Source: an uncultured Oscillospiraceae bacterium
GTDB lineage: Bacteria > Bacillota > Clostridia > Oscillospirales > Acutalibacteraceae
Length of the DNA: 64,000 nt
Direction of reading: 5' to 3'
Assembly (NCBI GenBank): GCA_900541905.1
Contig: UQLQ01000003.1
Span: forward strand, 84,709-148,708
The notes below the pieces were generated by a model. The model ran no database searches. It was not told the DNA's origin and saw only the letters and a list, made by a program, of their open reading frames with translations. A program made the position numbers and the translations under genes. The stretch's first letter is position 1. Every line of letters begins with the position of its first letter. Shown in pieces: positions 16,207-24,286 of the stretch.

Positions 16207-16950
16207 CTATTCCCATTTGAAAAAACGTATGGCAATACCTCCACAGACCACTGTGACCACCGCCATGATTGCAATTGGAAACCAGACTGATTCTAACGGT
16301 AGGCCCAACGAAGTTGCTTTCAGCAACTTAATTCCCTGTGTCAAAGGCAAAACATCTGCAATTTTCTGCAATGCAGACGGCATCACTTCATAAGGTAAGG
16401 TTGCCCCTGAAAAAATGAGCATCGGAAAATACAGGAGGCTGGCAGCCACACTGGCTGTTTTCGTATCAGGCGCAACACCTCCTACCATAAGTCCGATGCT
16501 GAACATCGAAAACATCACCAGAAGATACATGAACAAGAAAATTCCTATCGATCCGTTGAACCTGCATCCAAAAAAGATGGACAAAACTCCAAAAACAAGG
16601 CACAAGGACAGCAACGAGTAGATTGCATAAATCGTCACCCACACTGCGAGCAGAAATGCCGGACTTGTAGGCGTAACTTTATATCTTTTTAATATCTTTT
16701 TCTGACGATAATCGGAAATCAACAGCGGAAGCCCCATCACACCACCTGCACAAATCGCAATGGTCGATAATGCCCCGAAGGACTGTTCCAAAAAGGTATA
16801 TTTTACTTCGGGAGCCGCTGTTTTTGCTCCATAAATGACTCCCAAAATTACAGCAACCACTACCGGCATACAGAGAGCAAAAATAACCATGTCCATTCCC
16901 CGGAAGGATAACTTCAGTTCTGTTTTCAACATTGTAAAAAATTTATTCAT
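16207..16950 (-). CDS. ABC-2 type transporter permease
   Basis: A 247-residue integral membrane protein with about six hydrophobic helices (for example MVIFALCMPVVVAVILGVIYG, FGALSTIAICAGGVMGLPLL, LLAVWVTIYAIYSLLSLCLVFGV, and a C-terminal VWFPIAIMAVVTVVCGGIAI). The central region LIFSGATLPYEVMP is typical of ABC-2 exporters for drugs, peptides or lipids. The start at 16950 follows GGAGGAAGAAGACA, and the gene overlaps the ATPase gene by 8 bases. Together they form an export pump; the substrate is unknown, but the MerR genes nearby suggest a drug. Confidence 0.88.
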   Translation of the reverse strand: MNKFFTMLKTELKLSFRGMDMVIFALCMPVVVAVILGVIYGAKTAAPEVKYTFLEQSFGALSTIAICAGGVMGLPLLISDYRQKKILKRYKVTPTSPAFLLAVWVTIYAIYSLLSLCLVFGVLSIFFGCRFNGSIGIFLFMYLLVMFSMFSIGLMVGGVAPDTKTASVAASLLYFPMLIFSGATLPYEVMPSALQKIADVLPLTQGIKLLKATSLGLPLESVWFPIAIMAVVTVVCGGIAIRFFKWE

Positions 16951-17671
16951 TGTCTTCTTCCTCCTCTCCAGTAAACCACAAATACGCATCTTCCAATTTC
17001 TCATAGGGACTTAATGCCACCGCTTCTTCCACAGTCCCTTCAAAGGCGAATCCGCCATCCTTCAGGATACCAATCCGGTCACAGAGAATTTCCACCTCGT
17101 CCATGAAATGAGAAGACAGAAATATTGTCAGGCCATGTTTCTTTAACTCCTGCAGGCTTTTCCAAACACCTCTTCTCGCTTTTGTATCAAGCCCTGTGGT
17201 AAGCTCATCCAAAAAGACCACCCTAGGATTAGGGATAAGAGACAACACAATGAATAATCTTTGCTTCTGACCTCCAGATAACTCGTTTACAAAAGCGTTT
17301 TCCTTATCTGCCAGACCAAATTTGTGCAGCAACTCTTTATATGCCAGTGGATACCTATAAAGGCAGATCGTTTCCTCACACAATTCTTTTACCTTGATCT
17401 TGTCTGGATAATTTGCTTCCTGGAACTGTACCCCAACCTGCTTAAAAAGTTGCTTTCGCTCCGTCCACGGGTCTAGCCCCAAAATGCGAACCGTTCCCGA
17501 ATCCGCTTTCTTTGTCCCAAGGATACATTCTATTGTAGTACTCTTGCCTACGCCATTTGCTCCAAGCAGACCGTACACTTCACCCGCAGCAACTGAGAAG
17601 CTGAGATTCTCAATCACTTTCTTTCCATCATAAGATTTACTCAGCCCGGAAATTTGGATTGTTTTTTCCAT
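16943..17671 (-). CDS. ABC transporter ATP-binding protein
   Basis: A 242-residue CcmA-type ATPase with Walker A GANGVGKST, the signature LSGGQKQRL, and Walker B VVFLDELTTGLD, where the usual DEPT is DELT. The H-loop is LSSHFMDE. AAGGAGGCATACGAA precedes the start. It pairs with the ABC-2 permease downstream. The gene is preceded by the motif AAAAACCCTACA, which also lies upstream of the neighbouring twin-HTH MerR gene. Confidence 0.9.
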   Translation of the reverse strand: MEKTIQISGLSKSYDGKKVIENLSFSVAAGEVYGLLGANGVGKSTTIECILGTKKADSGTVRILGLDPWTERKQLFKQVGVQFQEANYPDKIKVKELCEETICLYRYPLAYKELLHKFGLADKENAFVNELSGGQKQRLFIVLSLIPNPRVVFLDELTTGLDTKARRGVWKSLQELKKHGLTIFLSSHFMDEVEILCDRIGILKDGGFAFEGTVEEAVALSPYEKLEDAYLWFTGEEEEDNE

Positions 17672-17737
17672 TTCGTATGCCTCCTTATTTTAATTCTGAA
17701 ATAAAGATTAGCATCCAATCCAACTATGGTGGGTAAC

Positions 17738-17749
17738 TGTAGGGTTTTT
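17738..17749 (-). promoter_or_regulatory. Shared 12-bp motif upstream of ABC operon
   Basis: AAAAACCCTACA on the minus strand, about 70 bases before the ATPase start. The same 12 bases occur at 18554-18565 upstream of the twin-HTH merR gene. It overlaps that gene's stop codon. It is a candidate operator for the MerR protein; this is inference from the match only. Confidence 0.4.
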
Positions 17750-18500
17750 ATTCTGATATTTTTTTCATCTTCTCAATCTGACAAGTTACATAAAAAGCAT
17801 TGTTTTTTGCCTCATTCAATGAAGTCAATAGCTTATCGCAAGCCCTTATGATATCATCATCTTCCTTTGGTGTATTAATAGCTATTCGGATATTAGTTTG
17901 CGGATCATCCGATAAGGCCTGAAGCATTCTTAAAATAGCAGAGAGAGAATAGTTTGCACAACGAAGAGAGCGTATAATTTTCAAGCGAAGCATATCTTCT
18001 TCTGTGTACACTCGGTATCTGTTTTCAGTTCGCTTGATGGTAAACAGACCATTCAGCTCCCAATTTCTTAATGTATCGATCGTTACCCCTAATATATCTG
18101 CTGCTTCCTTTCTTCTATATGTCCTCTGCACTCCAACATTGCTTTCACTCATACCCGATAAAATACTATGGGTAATCCGTATCGCTTCTTCTGCATTGGC
18201 TTTTTCGATGTCTATCTGAGCAATGTATCGCCTGGTCAATTCCATAGCTTTCTCATAATTCCTCAAAGCAGAAACCTTAATAATGTCAACCGCTTGTTTA
18301 CGAAGTCCATTTTGAAGAACTTCCACCTGGAGAGCCGCCCGCGCTAATTTAAATTGTTCGATATGCAGGTCAGTAAATACCCGGTAACCATTCTCTAACC
18401 GCTCTGGTTTTGGAATTAAACCGCACTTTTCATATAAACGTACCGTATTTACATGTATGCCGATTATCCTTGCTATGTCTATTGTCTTATATGTATTCAT
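17748..18500 (-). CDS. MerR-family regulator with two HTH domains
   Basis: A 250-residue protein with two MerR-type winged HTH units in one chain. The first is at residues 1-70 (YKTIDIARIIGIHVNTVRLYEKCGLI, GYRVFTDLHIEQFK). The second is at about 124-195 (TYRRKEAADILGVTIDTLRNWELNGLF, YRVYTEEDMLRLKIIRSLR). A helical linker joins them. GGAGGTGCGTTGA precedes the ATG. It lies directly upstream of the ABC exporter genes on the same strand, so it probably controls them. A dual-HTH monomer could bind an operator without forming a normal MerR dimer. Confidence 0.85.
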   Translation of the reverse strand: MNTYKTIDIARIIGIHVNTVRLYEKCGLIPKPERLENGYRVFTDLHIEQFKLARAALQVEVLQNGLRKQAVDIIKVSALRNYEKAMELTRRYIAQIDIEKANAEEAIRITHSILSGMSESNVGVQRTYRRKEAADILGVTIDTLRNWELNGLFTIKRTENRYRVYTEEDMLRLKIIRSLRCANYSLSAILRMLQALSDDPQTNIRIAINTPKEDDDIIRACDKLLTSLNEAKNNAFYVTCQIEKMKKISE

Positions 18501-18553
18501 TCAACGCACCTCCATCCCTCATTATGTCATATTTTATAAGTCTGGTGTTATAA

Positions 18554-18565
18554 TGTAGGGTTTTT
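18554..18565 (-). promoter_or_regulatory. Shared 12-bp motif upstream of twin-HTH merR
   Basis: AAAAACCCTACA on the minus strand, 54 bases before the merR start. It is identical to the motif upstream of the ABC operon at 17738-17749. If the MerR protein binds both, it would regulate itself and the exporter. Confidence 0.4.
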
Positions 18566-18608
18566 TAGTTTACCGTAGAATGCCCTGAATAGCAAGTTTA
18601 TTCTCAGT

Positions 18609-19580
18609 CTATCTAAATATTGGTTCAATATATGTTTTGATTAAGTCTATCCTATCCCTTATCTTTGGCACAAAAAGCGCAGAAGATGACACAACTATTT
18701 TATCTTTTGTATTCACATAAATTATATTTCCTCCATCCCCCATCGCTGCATAACCATCTTCATTTACCCACCATAAATATCCATACGATAAATCATGTTT
18801 CTTCCATCGGCTATGCTCTCTCGTACTTTCTTCCACCCATTTTTCTGATACAATTCGTTTTCCGTTCCATATGCCTTTATTCAAATATAACTGACCAATT
18901 TTTGCCATATCCATAGGGGAAAGTGTAAGTCCCCAACCCGCTGTATGAATCCCTAATGAGTCCCGTACCCATCCGCTGGTATCTATAGATTCATTAAATG
19001 CCAGTTGTTCCTCCTTGCTTTTAAACATCAAATCTCCATCTACATGAATTTCTAATGGTGAAAATAAATTTTCATCTGCAAACTCAAATACTGACTGCCC
19101 TGTTGCTTTTACTAATATTCCTGAAAAAATATCCGGACCAATCAGAGGTGCATATCGGAATGTTCCGATCTTCCCCCGGCCCCCTAGCTGGTCTAAAGAA
19201 AATTTCACCCAATCCTCACTAGTAAAATATTTCACATATGGAGCAAAAAAACGATACTTATAAGGTGCTGTCATTGTCAGCATATCCTTGACTGTGATAT
19301 TTTGGATGGTGTTTTCTCTCTTTCTTACTATGTATCCAGGGAAAAAATCCAGCACTTTCTGATCAACACTTTGGATATATCCTCTATCTACTGCAATCCC
19401 AATCAGTATTGAAATAATACTTTTTGTTACAGAATAAACATGAACCTGGCTTTCTCTTGTACATCCCTTGAAATATTTTTCATATACCAATTTTCCTTCT
19501 TTTAATACCGCCACACCTGTGGTATTCCCATAATCAGTGCTGATTTTTTGTTCGAGTTCTCTAATTCTTTTCTGATCCAT
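18609..19580 (-). CDS. Class C beta-lactamase-like serine hydrolase
   Basis: A 323-residue protein of the beta-lactamase/penicillin-binding-like serine hydrolase family (COG1680 type). The catalytic SxxK is SVTK at residues 50-53, inside HVYSVTKSIISILIG. The second motif position reads RYAPLIGPDI instead of the usual YxN, and the third-motif region is MGDGGN rather than HTG/KTG. No signal peptide or membrane helix is present, so it is probably cytoplasmic. It could be an esterase or peptidase; resistance to beta-lactams is not supported. AAGGGGATATC precedes the start. It lies 46 bases after a MerR/GyrI gene and probably shares its operon. Confidence 0.8.
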   Translation of the reverse strand: MDQKRIRELEQKISTDYGNTTGVAVLKEGKLVYEKYFKGCTRESQVHVYSVTKSIISILIGIAVDRGYIQSVDQKVLDFFPGYIVRKRENTIQNITVKDMLTMTAPYKYRFFAPYVKYFTSEDWVKFSLDQLGGRGKIGTFRYAPLIGPDIFSGILVKATGQSVFEFADENLFSPLEIHVDGDLMFKSKEEQLAFNESIDTSGWVRDSLGIHTAGWGLTLSPMDMAKIGQLYLNKGIWNGKRIVSEKWVEESTREHSRWKKHDLSYGYLWWVNEDGYAAMGDGGNIIYVNTKDKIVVSSSALFVPKIRDRIDLIKTYIEPIFR

Positions 19581-19626
19581 GATATCCCCTTTCCTTTAAC
19601 CTATTTGTAAACGCATTTTTTCTGCT

Positions 19627-20457
19627 TTATTTTTTTAATATCTTTTTTACTGGATAATAGACCTCTGTAATGAAATCGCTCTCCTGCAAAACCTCCGAAG
19701 GACTTGTTACATAAACTTCATAAAGTGCATTACAATTTTCGTACCCTTCTTTTTCTGCCCATTCAATTTGCTTCGCATAAACAGAAGAGAGCTGAGAGTA
19801 GGAACCATGCACAACAGTTTTCAAACAAAGTCCAGGATAAAAATCCCTTGTTCCCGTTGCATACTCGTTGATTGGGACAGCAAATTCTGTATCCAGTCCA
19901 AATGGACTATATTCATCACTATGGAATAAAACCATTGGTGGAGCGGATGCTGTCAGGTTCTTTTCCTTCATTTTCTTAAACAGCTTTTCAAAGCAATACC
20001 CATACTCATCAGGAAAATCCTGTTCCTGAATCATCTTTCGTATGGACAGAAGATACATCTTTGGCACCTCCACCAGTTCTATACCAATATCTTCCATATA
20101 TGACATAATCGACTTGCCCTTTCTTATGGCAGACATATCAGCATCTATCTGCTCCAACATATTTTTATACATCATCATTTGCATTGAAATCTCTTTTTTC
20201 TTTTTACTAAGGGCCGCATATAGTTTGTCATCCATTGCCTCCTCTGACTCAAGAATTGCCTTAATCTCTTCCAACGAAAAATGATACGCTTTCAGCCGAT
20301 TAATAAACAGCATCGTCTCCAACTGATTAATAGAATAATAACGATACCCATTTTCTGGATTGATTTCTTCTGGAAGTATCAATCCTATTTCTGCATAATA
20401 CCGAAGTGTTTTTGTGGATACTCGGCATATACTCGAAAATTCTCCAATCGTCAACAT
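19627..20457 (-). CDS. MerR-family regulator with GyrI-like effector-binding domain
   Basis: A 276-residue protein. Residues 1-70 are a MerR HTH (TIGEFSSICRVSTKTLRYYAEIGLI, GYRYYSINQL), 75-115 a coiled coil, and about 120-275 a GyrI/AraC-type effector-binding domain (VPKMYLLSIRKM, FPDEYGYCFEKLF, GLCLKTVVHGSYSQLSSVYAKQIEW, CNALYEVYVTSPS). Such proteins sense hydrophobic drugs. AAGGAGGCCTATTAT precedes the start, and a 19-bp-spacer promoter lies in front, consistent with autoregulation. Confidence 0.9.
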   Translation of the reverse strand: MLTIGEFSSICRVSTKTLRYYAEIGLILPEEINPENGYRYYSINQLETMLFINRLKAYHFSLEEIKAILESEEAMDDKLYAALSKKKKEISMQMMMYKNMLEQIDADMSAIRKGKSIMSYMEDIGIELVEVPKMYLLSIRKMIQEQDFPDEYGYCFEKLFKKMKEKNLTASAPPMVLFHSDEYSPFGLDTEFAVPINEYATGTRDFYPGLCLKTVVHGSYSQLSSVYAKQIEWAEKEGYENCNALYEVYVTSPSEVLQESDFITEVYYPVKKILKK

Positions 20458-20481
20458 ATAATAGGCCTCCTTTCCAGTACC

Positions 20482-20512
20482 AGTATAAACTTTGCCCCAA
20501 GGGAAAAGTCAA
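20482..20512 (-). promoter_or_regulatory. MerR-type promoter with 19-bp spacer (merR/gyrI gene)
   Basis: On the minus strand: -35 TTGACT (20512-20507), 19-base spacer, -10 TATACT (20487-20482). The spacer holds the imperfect dyad CCCTTGGGG, the expected operator location. It drives the regulator and probably the serine hydrolase. Confidence 0.8.
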
Positions 20513-20595
20513 CGGCACTTTTCATACGCATTTTCAAGGTAGTCGCATATTAATCGAATATAAAAAGAATTGCAAGTTTTATCTGATTTAACAAT

Positions 20596-20641
20596 CCTGT
20601 CAACTCGACACCTCTTTTATCCAACCTGTCAACTCAACACC
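20596..20641. repeat. Pair of 17-bp direct repeats
   Basis: CCTGTCAACTCGACACC at 20596-20612 and CCTGTCAACTCAACACC at 20625-20641 (one mismatch, 29-base period). They lie at the composition change and could be recombinase-binding or element-end repeats. No integrase is in the window to support this. Confidence 0.5.
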
Positions 20642-20714
20642 CCCAATATCAAAATCAACCACTCAACTCTCCGCCATTTTTCACAGTAGACCAGTTCCCA
20701 CTTACCCATAAAAC

Positions 20715-20765
20715 GAAAAAATCCGGGAGCCAAAACCTGTCCTCTGACAAGCCCCGACTCCCGGA
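20715..20765 (-). terminator. Terminator of the rlmD-type gene
   Basis: Outer stem TCCGGGAG (20722-20729) and CTCCCGGA (20758-20765), followed on the minus strand by TTTTTTCG. It lies 14 bases after the end of the methylase gene. Confidence 0.8.
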
Positions 20766-20778
20766 AATCCCTTGTTTT

Positions 20779-22182
20779 CTACACTTTTTCGCTATTTTTT
20801 TCTTTGACTTTTGACATCAAGACAACCGTCTCCACATGTGCTGTCCTTGGAAACATATCCACAGGGGTAACCTCTTTTGGCATATACCCTTCTTCCGTAA
20901 ACCATTTCAAATCTCTTGCCAGTGTAGCTGGGTCGCATGATACATATATCACCCTATCTGGCGACATACAGGAAATTGTTTTTACTAAAGACTGCTGGCA
21001 TCCTTTGCGAGGCGGGTCAATCACAATGACATTAGGTCGTAATCCCTGCTGCTCAAGCATTTCTGCAGCATTGGCAGCATCTCCACAAATAAACTCTGCG
21101 TTTTCTATGCCATTAACCTGTGCATTTTTCCTCGCATTGTCCACTGCCGCCTCAATTACTTCTACACCAATCAATTTTTTTGCTTGATGTGCCATAGAAA
21201 GCCCAATGGTTCCTGTCCCACAATATAAATCAAGCAATATTTCTTCTCCTGTCAAATCTGCATACTCTTTTGCAATGGCATATAATTTTTCTGTCTGCAC
21301 ACGGTTCACCTGATAAAAAGAAAGCGGCGATATATGGAATGTTAATCCGCACAATGTATCTTTTATGGTATCGCTTCCCCAAACTGTACGGCATTTTTTT
21401 CCTAATATGACGTTGGTATTTTCACGATTGCTATTGATAATCACGCTTTTTAAACCATGTACATGCTCTCTTAATTGTTTGACTAACATATCTTCGTAGT
21501 ATAATCCGTTTCCGTTTACTACCACACACGCCATTACCTCTCCTGTTGCACCGGCTTCTCTTAAATAAAGATGACGCATACGCCCTTTGCCTGTTTGTTC
21601 CCTATATACATCATTTCCGCTTGTATCTGCCCATTTTCGAAATGCATTCATTGCTTGCGTAAATGATTGCGGCTGCAATGCACAAGATTCGCAGTCTATA
21701 ATGCGATGGCTTCTATTGGAATAAAACCCCATAATCATAGATTGATTGTCATCTATACCAATAGGCAACTGTGCTTTATTTCTATAATGATCAGGCTGCT
21801 TTGCTCCTACAATCGGTTTCATCGGTAAATCAGAAAATCCGCCAATTCGGTTCAATGCATCTTTCACACGCTGTTCTTTTACTGCCAATTCCGCTTGATA
21901 TGTCATATGTCTATATGTACAGCCGCCACACTTTGTAAAATACTTACAGTCAATTTCTATTCTATCTTGCGATGCTGTTATCAAAGAAATCATTTTACCA
22001 AACGCATATGTTTTTGCTACCTTTAAAATTTTAGCTTCAATGATATCACCAATCGCAGTGTAAGGAACAAATACTGCAATTTCTTCGCAGCGTCCTACCC
22101 CCCAGCCCTCTGCTGTCATTCCTGTAATTTTCAATTGAACTACATCATTTTTCTTAATAGGAAAGTGAATTTTATGTTTCAA
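20779..22182 (-). CDS. rlmD: 23S rRNA (uracil-5-)-methyltransferase, RlmD/RlmCD type
   Basis: A 467-residue TrmA-superfamily methylase. The N-terminal TRAM domain covers about residues 10-65, four-iron-four-sulfur-type cysteines follow (C79, C85, C88 in DCKYFTKCGGC), then the SAM domain with LDLYCGTGTIGLSMA and VIDPPRKGC, and the catalytic cysteine in VSCDPATLARDL. It methylates U residues of 23S rRNA at C5. In Gram-positives one enzyme (RlmCD) often does two sites; which sites cannot be told. The start is a TTG at 22182 after GAGGA. Confidence 0.92.
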   Translation of the reverse strand: MKHKIHFPIKKNDVVQLKITGMTAEGWGVGRCEEIAVFVPYTAIGDIIEAKILKVAKTYAFGKMISLITASQDRIEIDCKYFTKCGGCTYRHMTYQAELAVKEQRVKDALNRIGGFSDLPMKPIVGAKQPDHYRNKAQLPIGIDDNQSMIMGFYSNRSHRIIDCESCALQPQSFTQAMNAFRKWADTSGNDVYREQTGKGRMRHLYLREAGATGEVMACVVVNGNGLYYEDMLVKQLREHVHGLKSVIINSNRENTNVILGKKCRTVWGSDTIKDTLCGLTFHISPLSFYQVNRVQTEKLYAIAKEYADLTGEEILLDLYCGTGTIGLSMAHQAKKLIGVEVIEAAVDNARKNAQVNGIENAEFICGDAANAAEMLEQQGLRPNVIVIDPPRKGCQQSLVKTISCMSPDRVIYVSCDPATLARDLKWFTEEGYMPKEVTPVDMFPRTAHVETVVLMSKVKEKNSEKV

Positions 22183-22384
22183 CTATATTTCGTCCTCTAT
22201 ATTTTTTATTTTTATTGTATCATTGCCGTTGTCAAAATACAACAGTATGCTTTTCAAGGCAACTGAACAGTTATGATAAAAGTAAATATACATTAAAAAA
22301 TCACCTCCTTTTTAACACTTACCAAGTCAACTAGTATAAAATAAAAATAGCAGTTCCTTTAAACCAGCATAAGAAAGGAAACAC

Positions 22385-22417
22385 TCTAATGAAACTTTAA
22401 TCTAAGGCAGATAAAAT
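22385..22417 (+). promoter_or_regulatory. TCTAAT-N5-TTTAAT box and -10 of LysM pseudogene
   Basis: TCTAAT at 22385-22390 and TTTAAT at 22396-22401, half-sites 11 bp apart, followed after 10 bases by TAAAAT (22412-22417). It is the same layout as the boxes upstream of the four LysM genes and the response regulator gene at 38.4-41.3 kb. Confidence 0.75.
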
Positions 22418-22449
22418 AAAGTACAAGAAATAAAAAGGAGGAAAAAGAA

Positions 22450-22596
22450 ATGTATATTGTAAAAGAAGGAGACAGTCTTTTAAGCATTGCAAAAAATAAA
22501 TTTGGATGCCACAAAAAAATTTTGACTTAATCTGTATGAATCAACTGGAAAGTACGATTATTTAATCCCGGACAAATTTTAAGATGTTCTGAATAA
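22450..22596 (+). pseudogene. Frameshifted LysM microprotein gene
   Basis: It starts MYIVKEGDSLLSIAKNKFGCH, then loses frame at an A-run near 22515. A second frame continues with MNQLESTII and a third with NPGQILRCSE before TAA at 22594. Compared with the four intact 48-residue genes near 38.2-39.0 kb it has at least two indels. AAAAAGGAGG lies in front of the ATG and the shared regulatory box is intact, so the promoter outlived the gene. Confidence 0.85.
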
Positions 22597-23208
22597 AAAA
22601 TAACTGTTACTTTTATTGTTTTGTTACGATTGTTATGGCTTTTTACACATATTTTTCCAGATGTCTTTTCTGATAGCAGCTTTATGTTTAAAATTTATAT
22701 CTGTTATTTGATAAAAAGTACCATTGTTTTACATAAACAATCTGGTTATACTTATGGACATGAAGCAGCCATATGTAAAAATATGTATATAGTTTTAAAC
22801 AACGTCATATATGATAATACAAATAAAACATATAATAAAACTCTCTTTCAGAAATGTATTCTGCATTCCTGTTTTTTGTTGTGTTAAATTATTATGTATA
22901 CGTGTGATAAATACAAATATTCATATTGCTGATATGGCGATTGCTTCTTACAGGTTGAATACAAAATATGAAAAGCCTCTAGAACAAATGTGTAAACATG
23001 TAAATCAAACTAACAGTAACATCATCTTAGGCTATATTTTTAAATCTTTAAAAATATTCACCTATAATTCGCGTTTTTTTTTGCACCAAATCACTTATAC
23101 TGTAGCCATTGAAGGACGTCCAAAATCTTGTATAAACAAGGAAATAATGGGAAAAATACATCATATTGAGAATGTATTTTAAATCTCAAAAAGAAAGGTA
23201 TGTTAAAT
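22597..23208. other. AT-rich intergenic region
   Basis: About 600 bases with several overlapping open frames, but none has a ribosome binding site or protein-like composition. It may contain the promoter of the carbonic anhydrase gene. I see no other feature here. Confidence 0.5.
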
Positions 23209-23952
23209 ATGAAAAAGGTTCTTATTGCAATTTTGGCATGTAGCGCATTACTGGTAGGCACAACTGCATGCGGTACAACCAACAACACAACATCTTCTAC
23301 AAACTCTACTGCAGAAACTACTTCCTCAGTAGTTTCTCAAGTAACCAATCCGGACTATCAAAAACCGGAAAATATTTCTACAGCAGATGATGCAAAAAAA
23401 GCTCTTGAAGCCGGAAACAAGGCTTATAAGGACGGTAACATTGATATTACCGCTACTGACGCTGACAGAACAGACTTGTCCGAAAACGGTCAAAAACCTT
23501 ATGCTGTAGTTATTACATGCTCCGATTCCCGCGTACCACCTGAACTGATTTTTAACAGCGGTCTTGGAGAACTGTTCACCATTCGTACTGCAGGCAACGT
23601 TGTTGCAGATTTTGAAACTGGTAGTGTTGAGTATGGCGTTGACCACCTTGGCGCACCATTGGTAGTAGTAATGGGTCATACAAAATGCGGCGCTGTTGCC
23701 GGTGCAATTGAAGGACATGCGGAAGGACACGTGGAAGATATTATTCACGATATTCTTCCATCTGTAGAACAAGCAAGACAAAATGCAAAAGGCGAAGATG
23801 AGATTGCTACTTTAGCAGAAACTTATAATGTTCAAAACAGCATTAACCAACTAAGAGAAAGCGAAATTTTATCCAAAGCGGAACAAGAGGGTAAAATCCA
23901 AATTGTTGGAGCGATCTATGATATCTCAACAGGTGCAGTTAAATTCCTATAA
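23209..23952 (+). CDS. Exported beta-class carbonic anhydrase (probable lipoprotein)
   Basis: A 247-residue protein. The N-terminus is a signal peptide ending in GTTACG; C21 is a possible lipid attachment site, though Thr at -3 is not canonical. A Ser/Thr-rich linker (about 22-48) follows, then a beta-class carbonic anhydrase with zinc ligands C104, H157 and C160 and the CSDSR Asp-Arg pair (D106, R108). It interconverts CO2 and bicarbonate outside the membrane. The start at 23209 is chosen because the ATG at 23200 is too close to AAAGG. It is convergent with the urease genes; urease makes CO2, so a functional link is plausible. Confidence 0.9.
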   Translation: MKKVLIAILACSALLVGTTACGTTNNTTSSTNSTAETTSSVVSQVTNPDYQKPENISTADDAKKALEAGNKAYKDGNIDITATDADRTDLSENGQKPYAVVITCSDSRVPPELIFNSGLGELFTIRTAGNVVADFETGSVEYGVDHLGAPLVVVMGHTKCGAVAGAIEGHAEGHVEDIIHDILPSVEQARQNAKGEDEIATLAETYNVQNSINQLRESEILSKAEQEGKIQIVGAIYDISTGAVKFL

Positions 23953-24000
23953 GATAAAATACCAATTACTATTTTGTGAGTTCTCTCTAATATAAAAAAG

Positions 24001-24036
24001 AAGACCTGACATCTCATATGAGGTGTCAGGTCTTTT
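24001..24036 (+). terminator. Terminator after carbonic anhydrase gene
   Basis: Stem AAGACCTGACA (24001-24011) with TGTCAGGTCTT (24023-24033) and an inner CTCAT/ATGAG, followed by TTT. Confidence 0.85.
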
Positions 24037-24286
24037 ATCTGTTTTACATATTGGGGGAATATAAAACAATCGTATGAAAGGGTAGTATAAAATTTATGAG
24101 ATAGAAATAAGCTTTATATTGTTAAAAATGTATATCAAAGAATGATATATCGTTATTAAATTTAAATAGGATGATACTACTATCCTGAAATATCAAATGC
24201 TATAATAATGAAATTAAGAGCGATTTGAAATAGAAAATAGTATGATATTCGACAAAAATATGGCTTTTATTTCATGCAAACACCAA

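Larger units (their letters stand above)
20458..20778. other. Intergenic region at the accessory/chromosome boundary
   Basis: No gene. It holds a MerR promoter, a pair of direct repeats, and a terminator (listed separately). Base composition drops to the AT-rich chromosomal level from here on. Confidence 0.6.

Noticed and set aside
18609..19580. Beta-lactam resistance gene
   Set aside because: No signal peptide, and the second and third beta-lactamase motifs are altered; hydrolase of unknown substrate is the safer call.
22621..23182. Two overlapping ORFs (88 and 123 codons) in the AT-rich gap
   Set aside because: No ribosome binding site, low-complexity Ile/Tyr/Cys-rich translation, and no domain.
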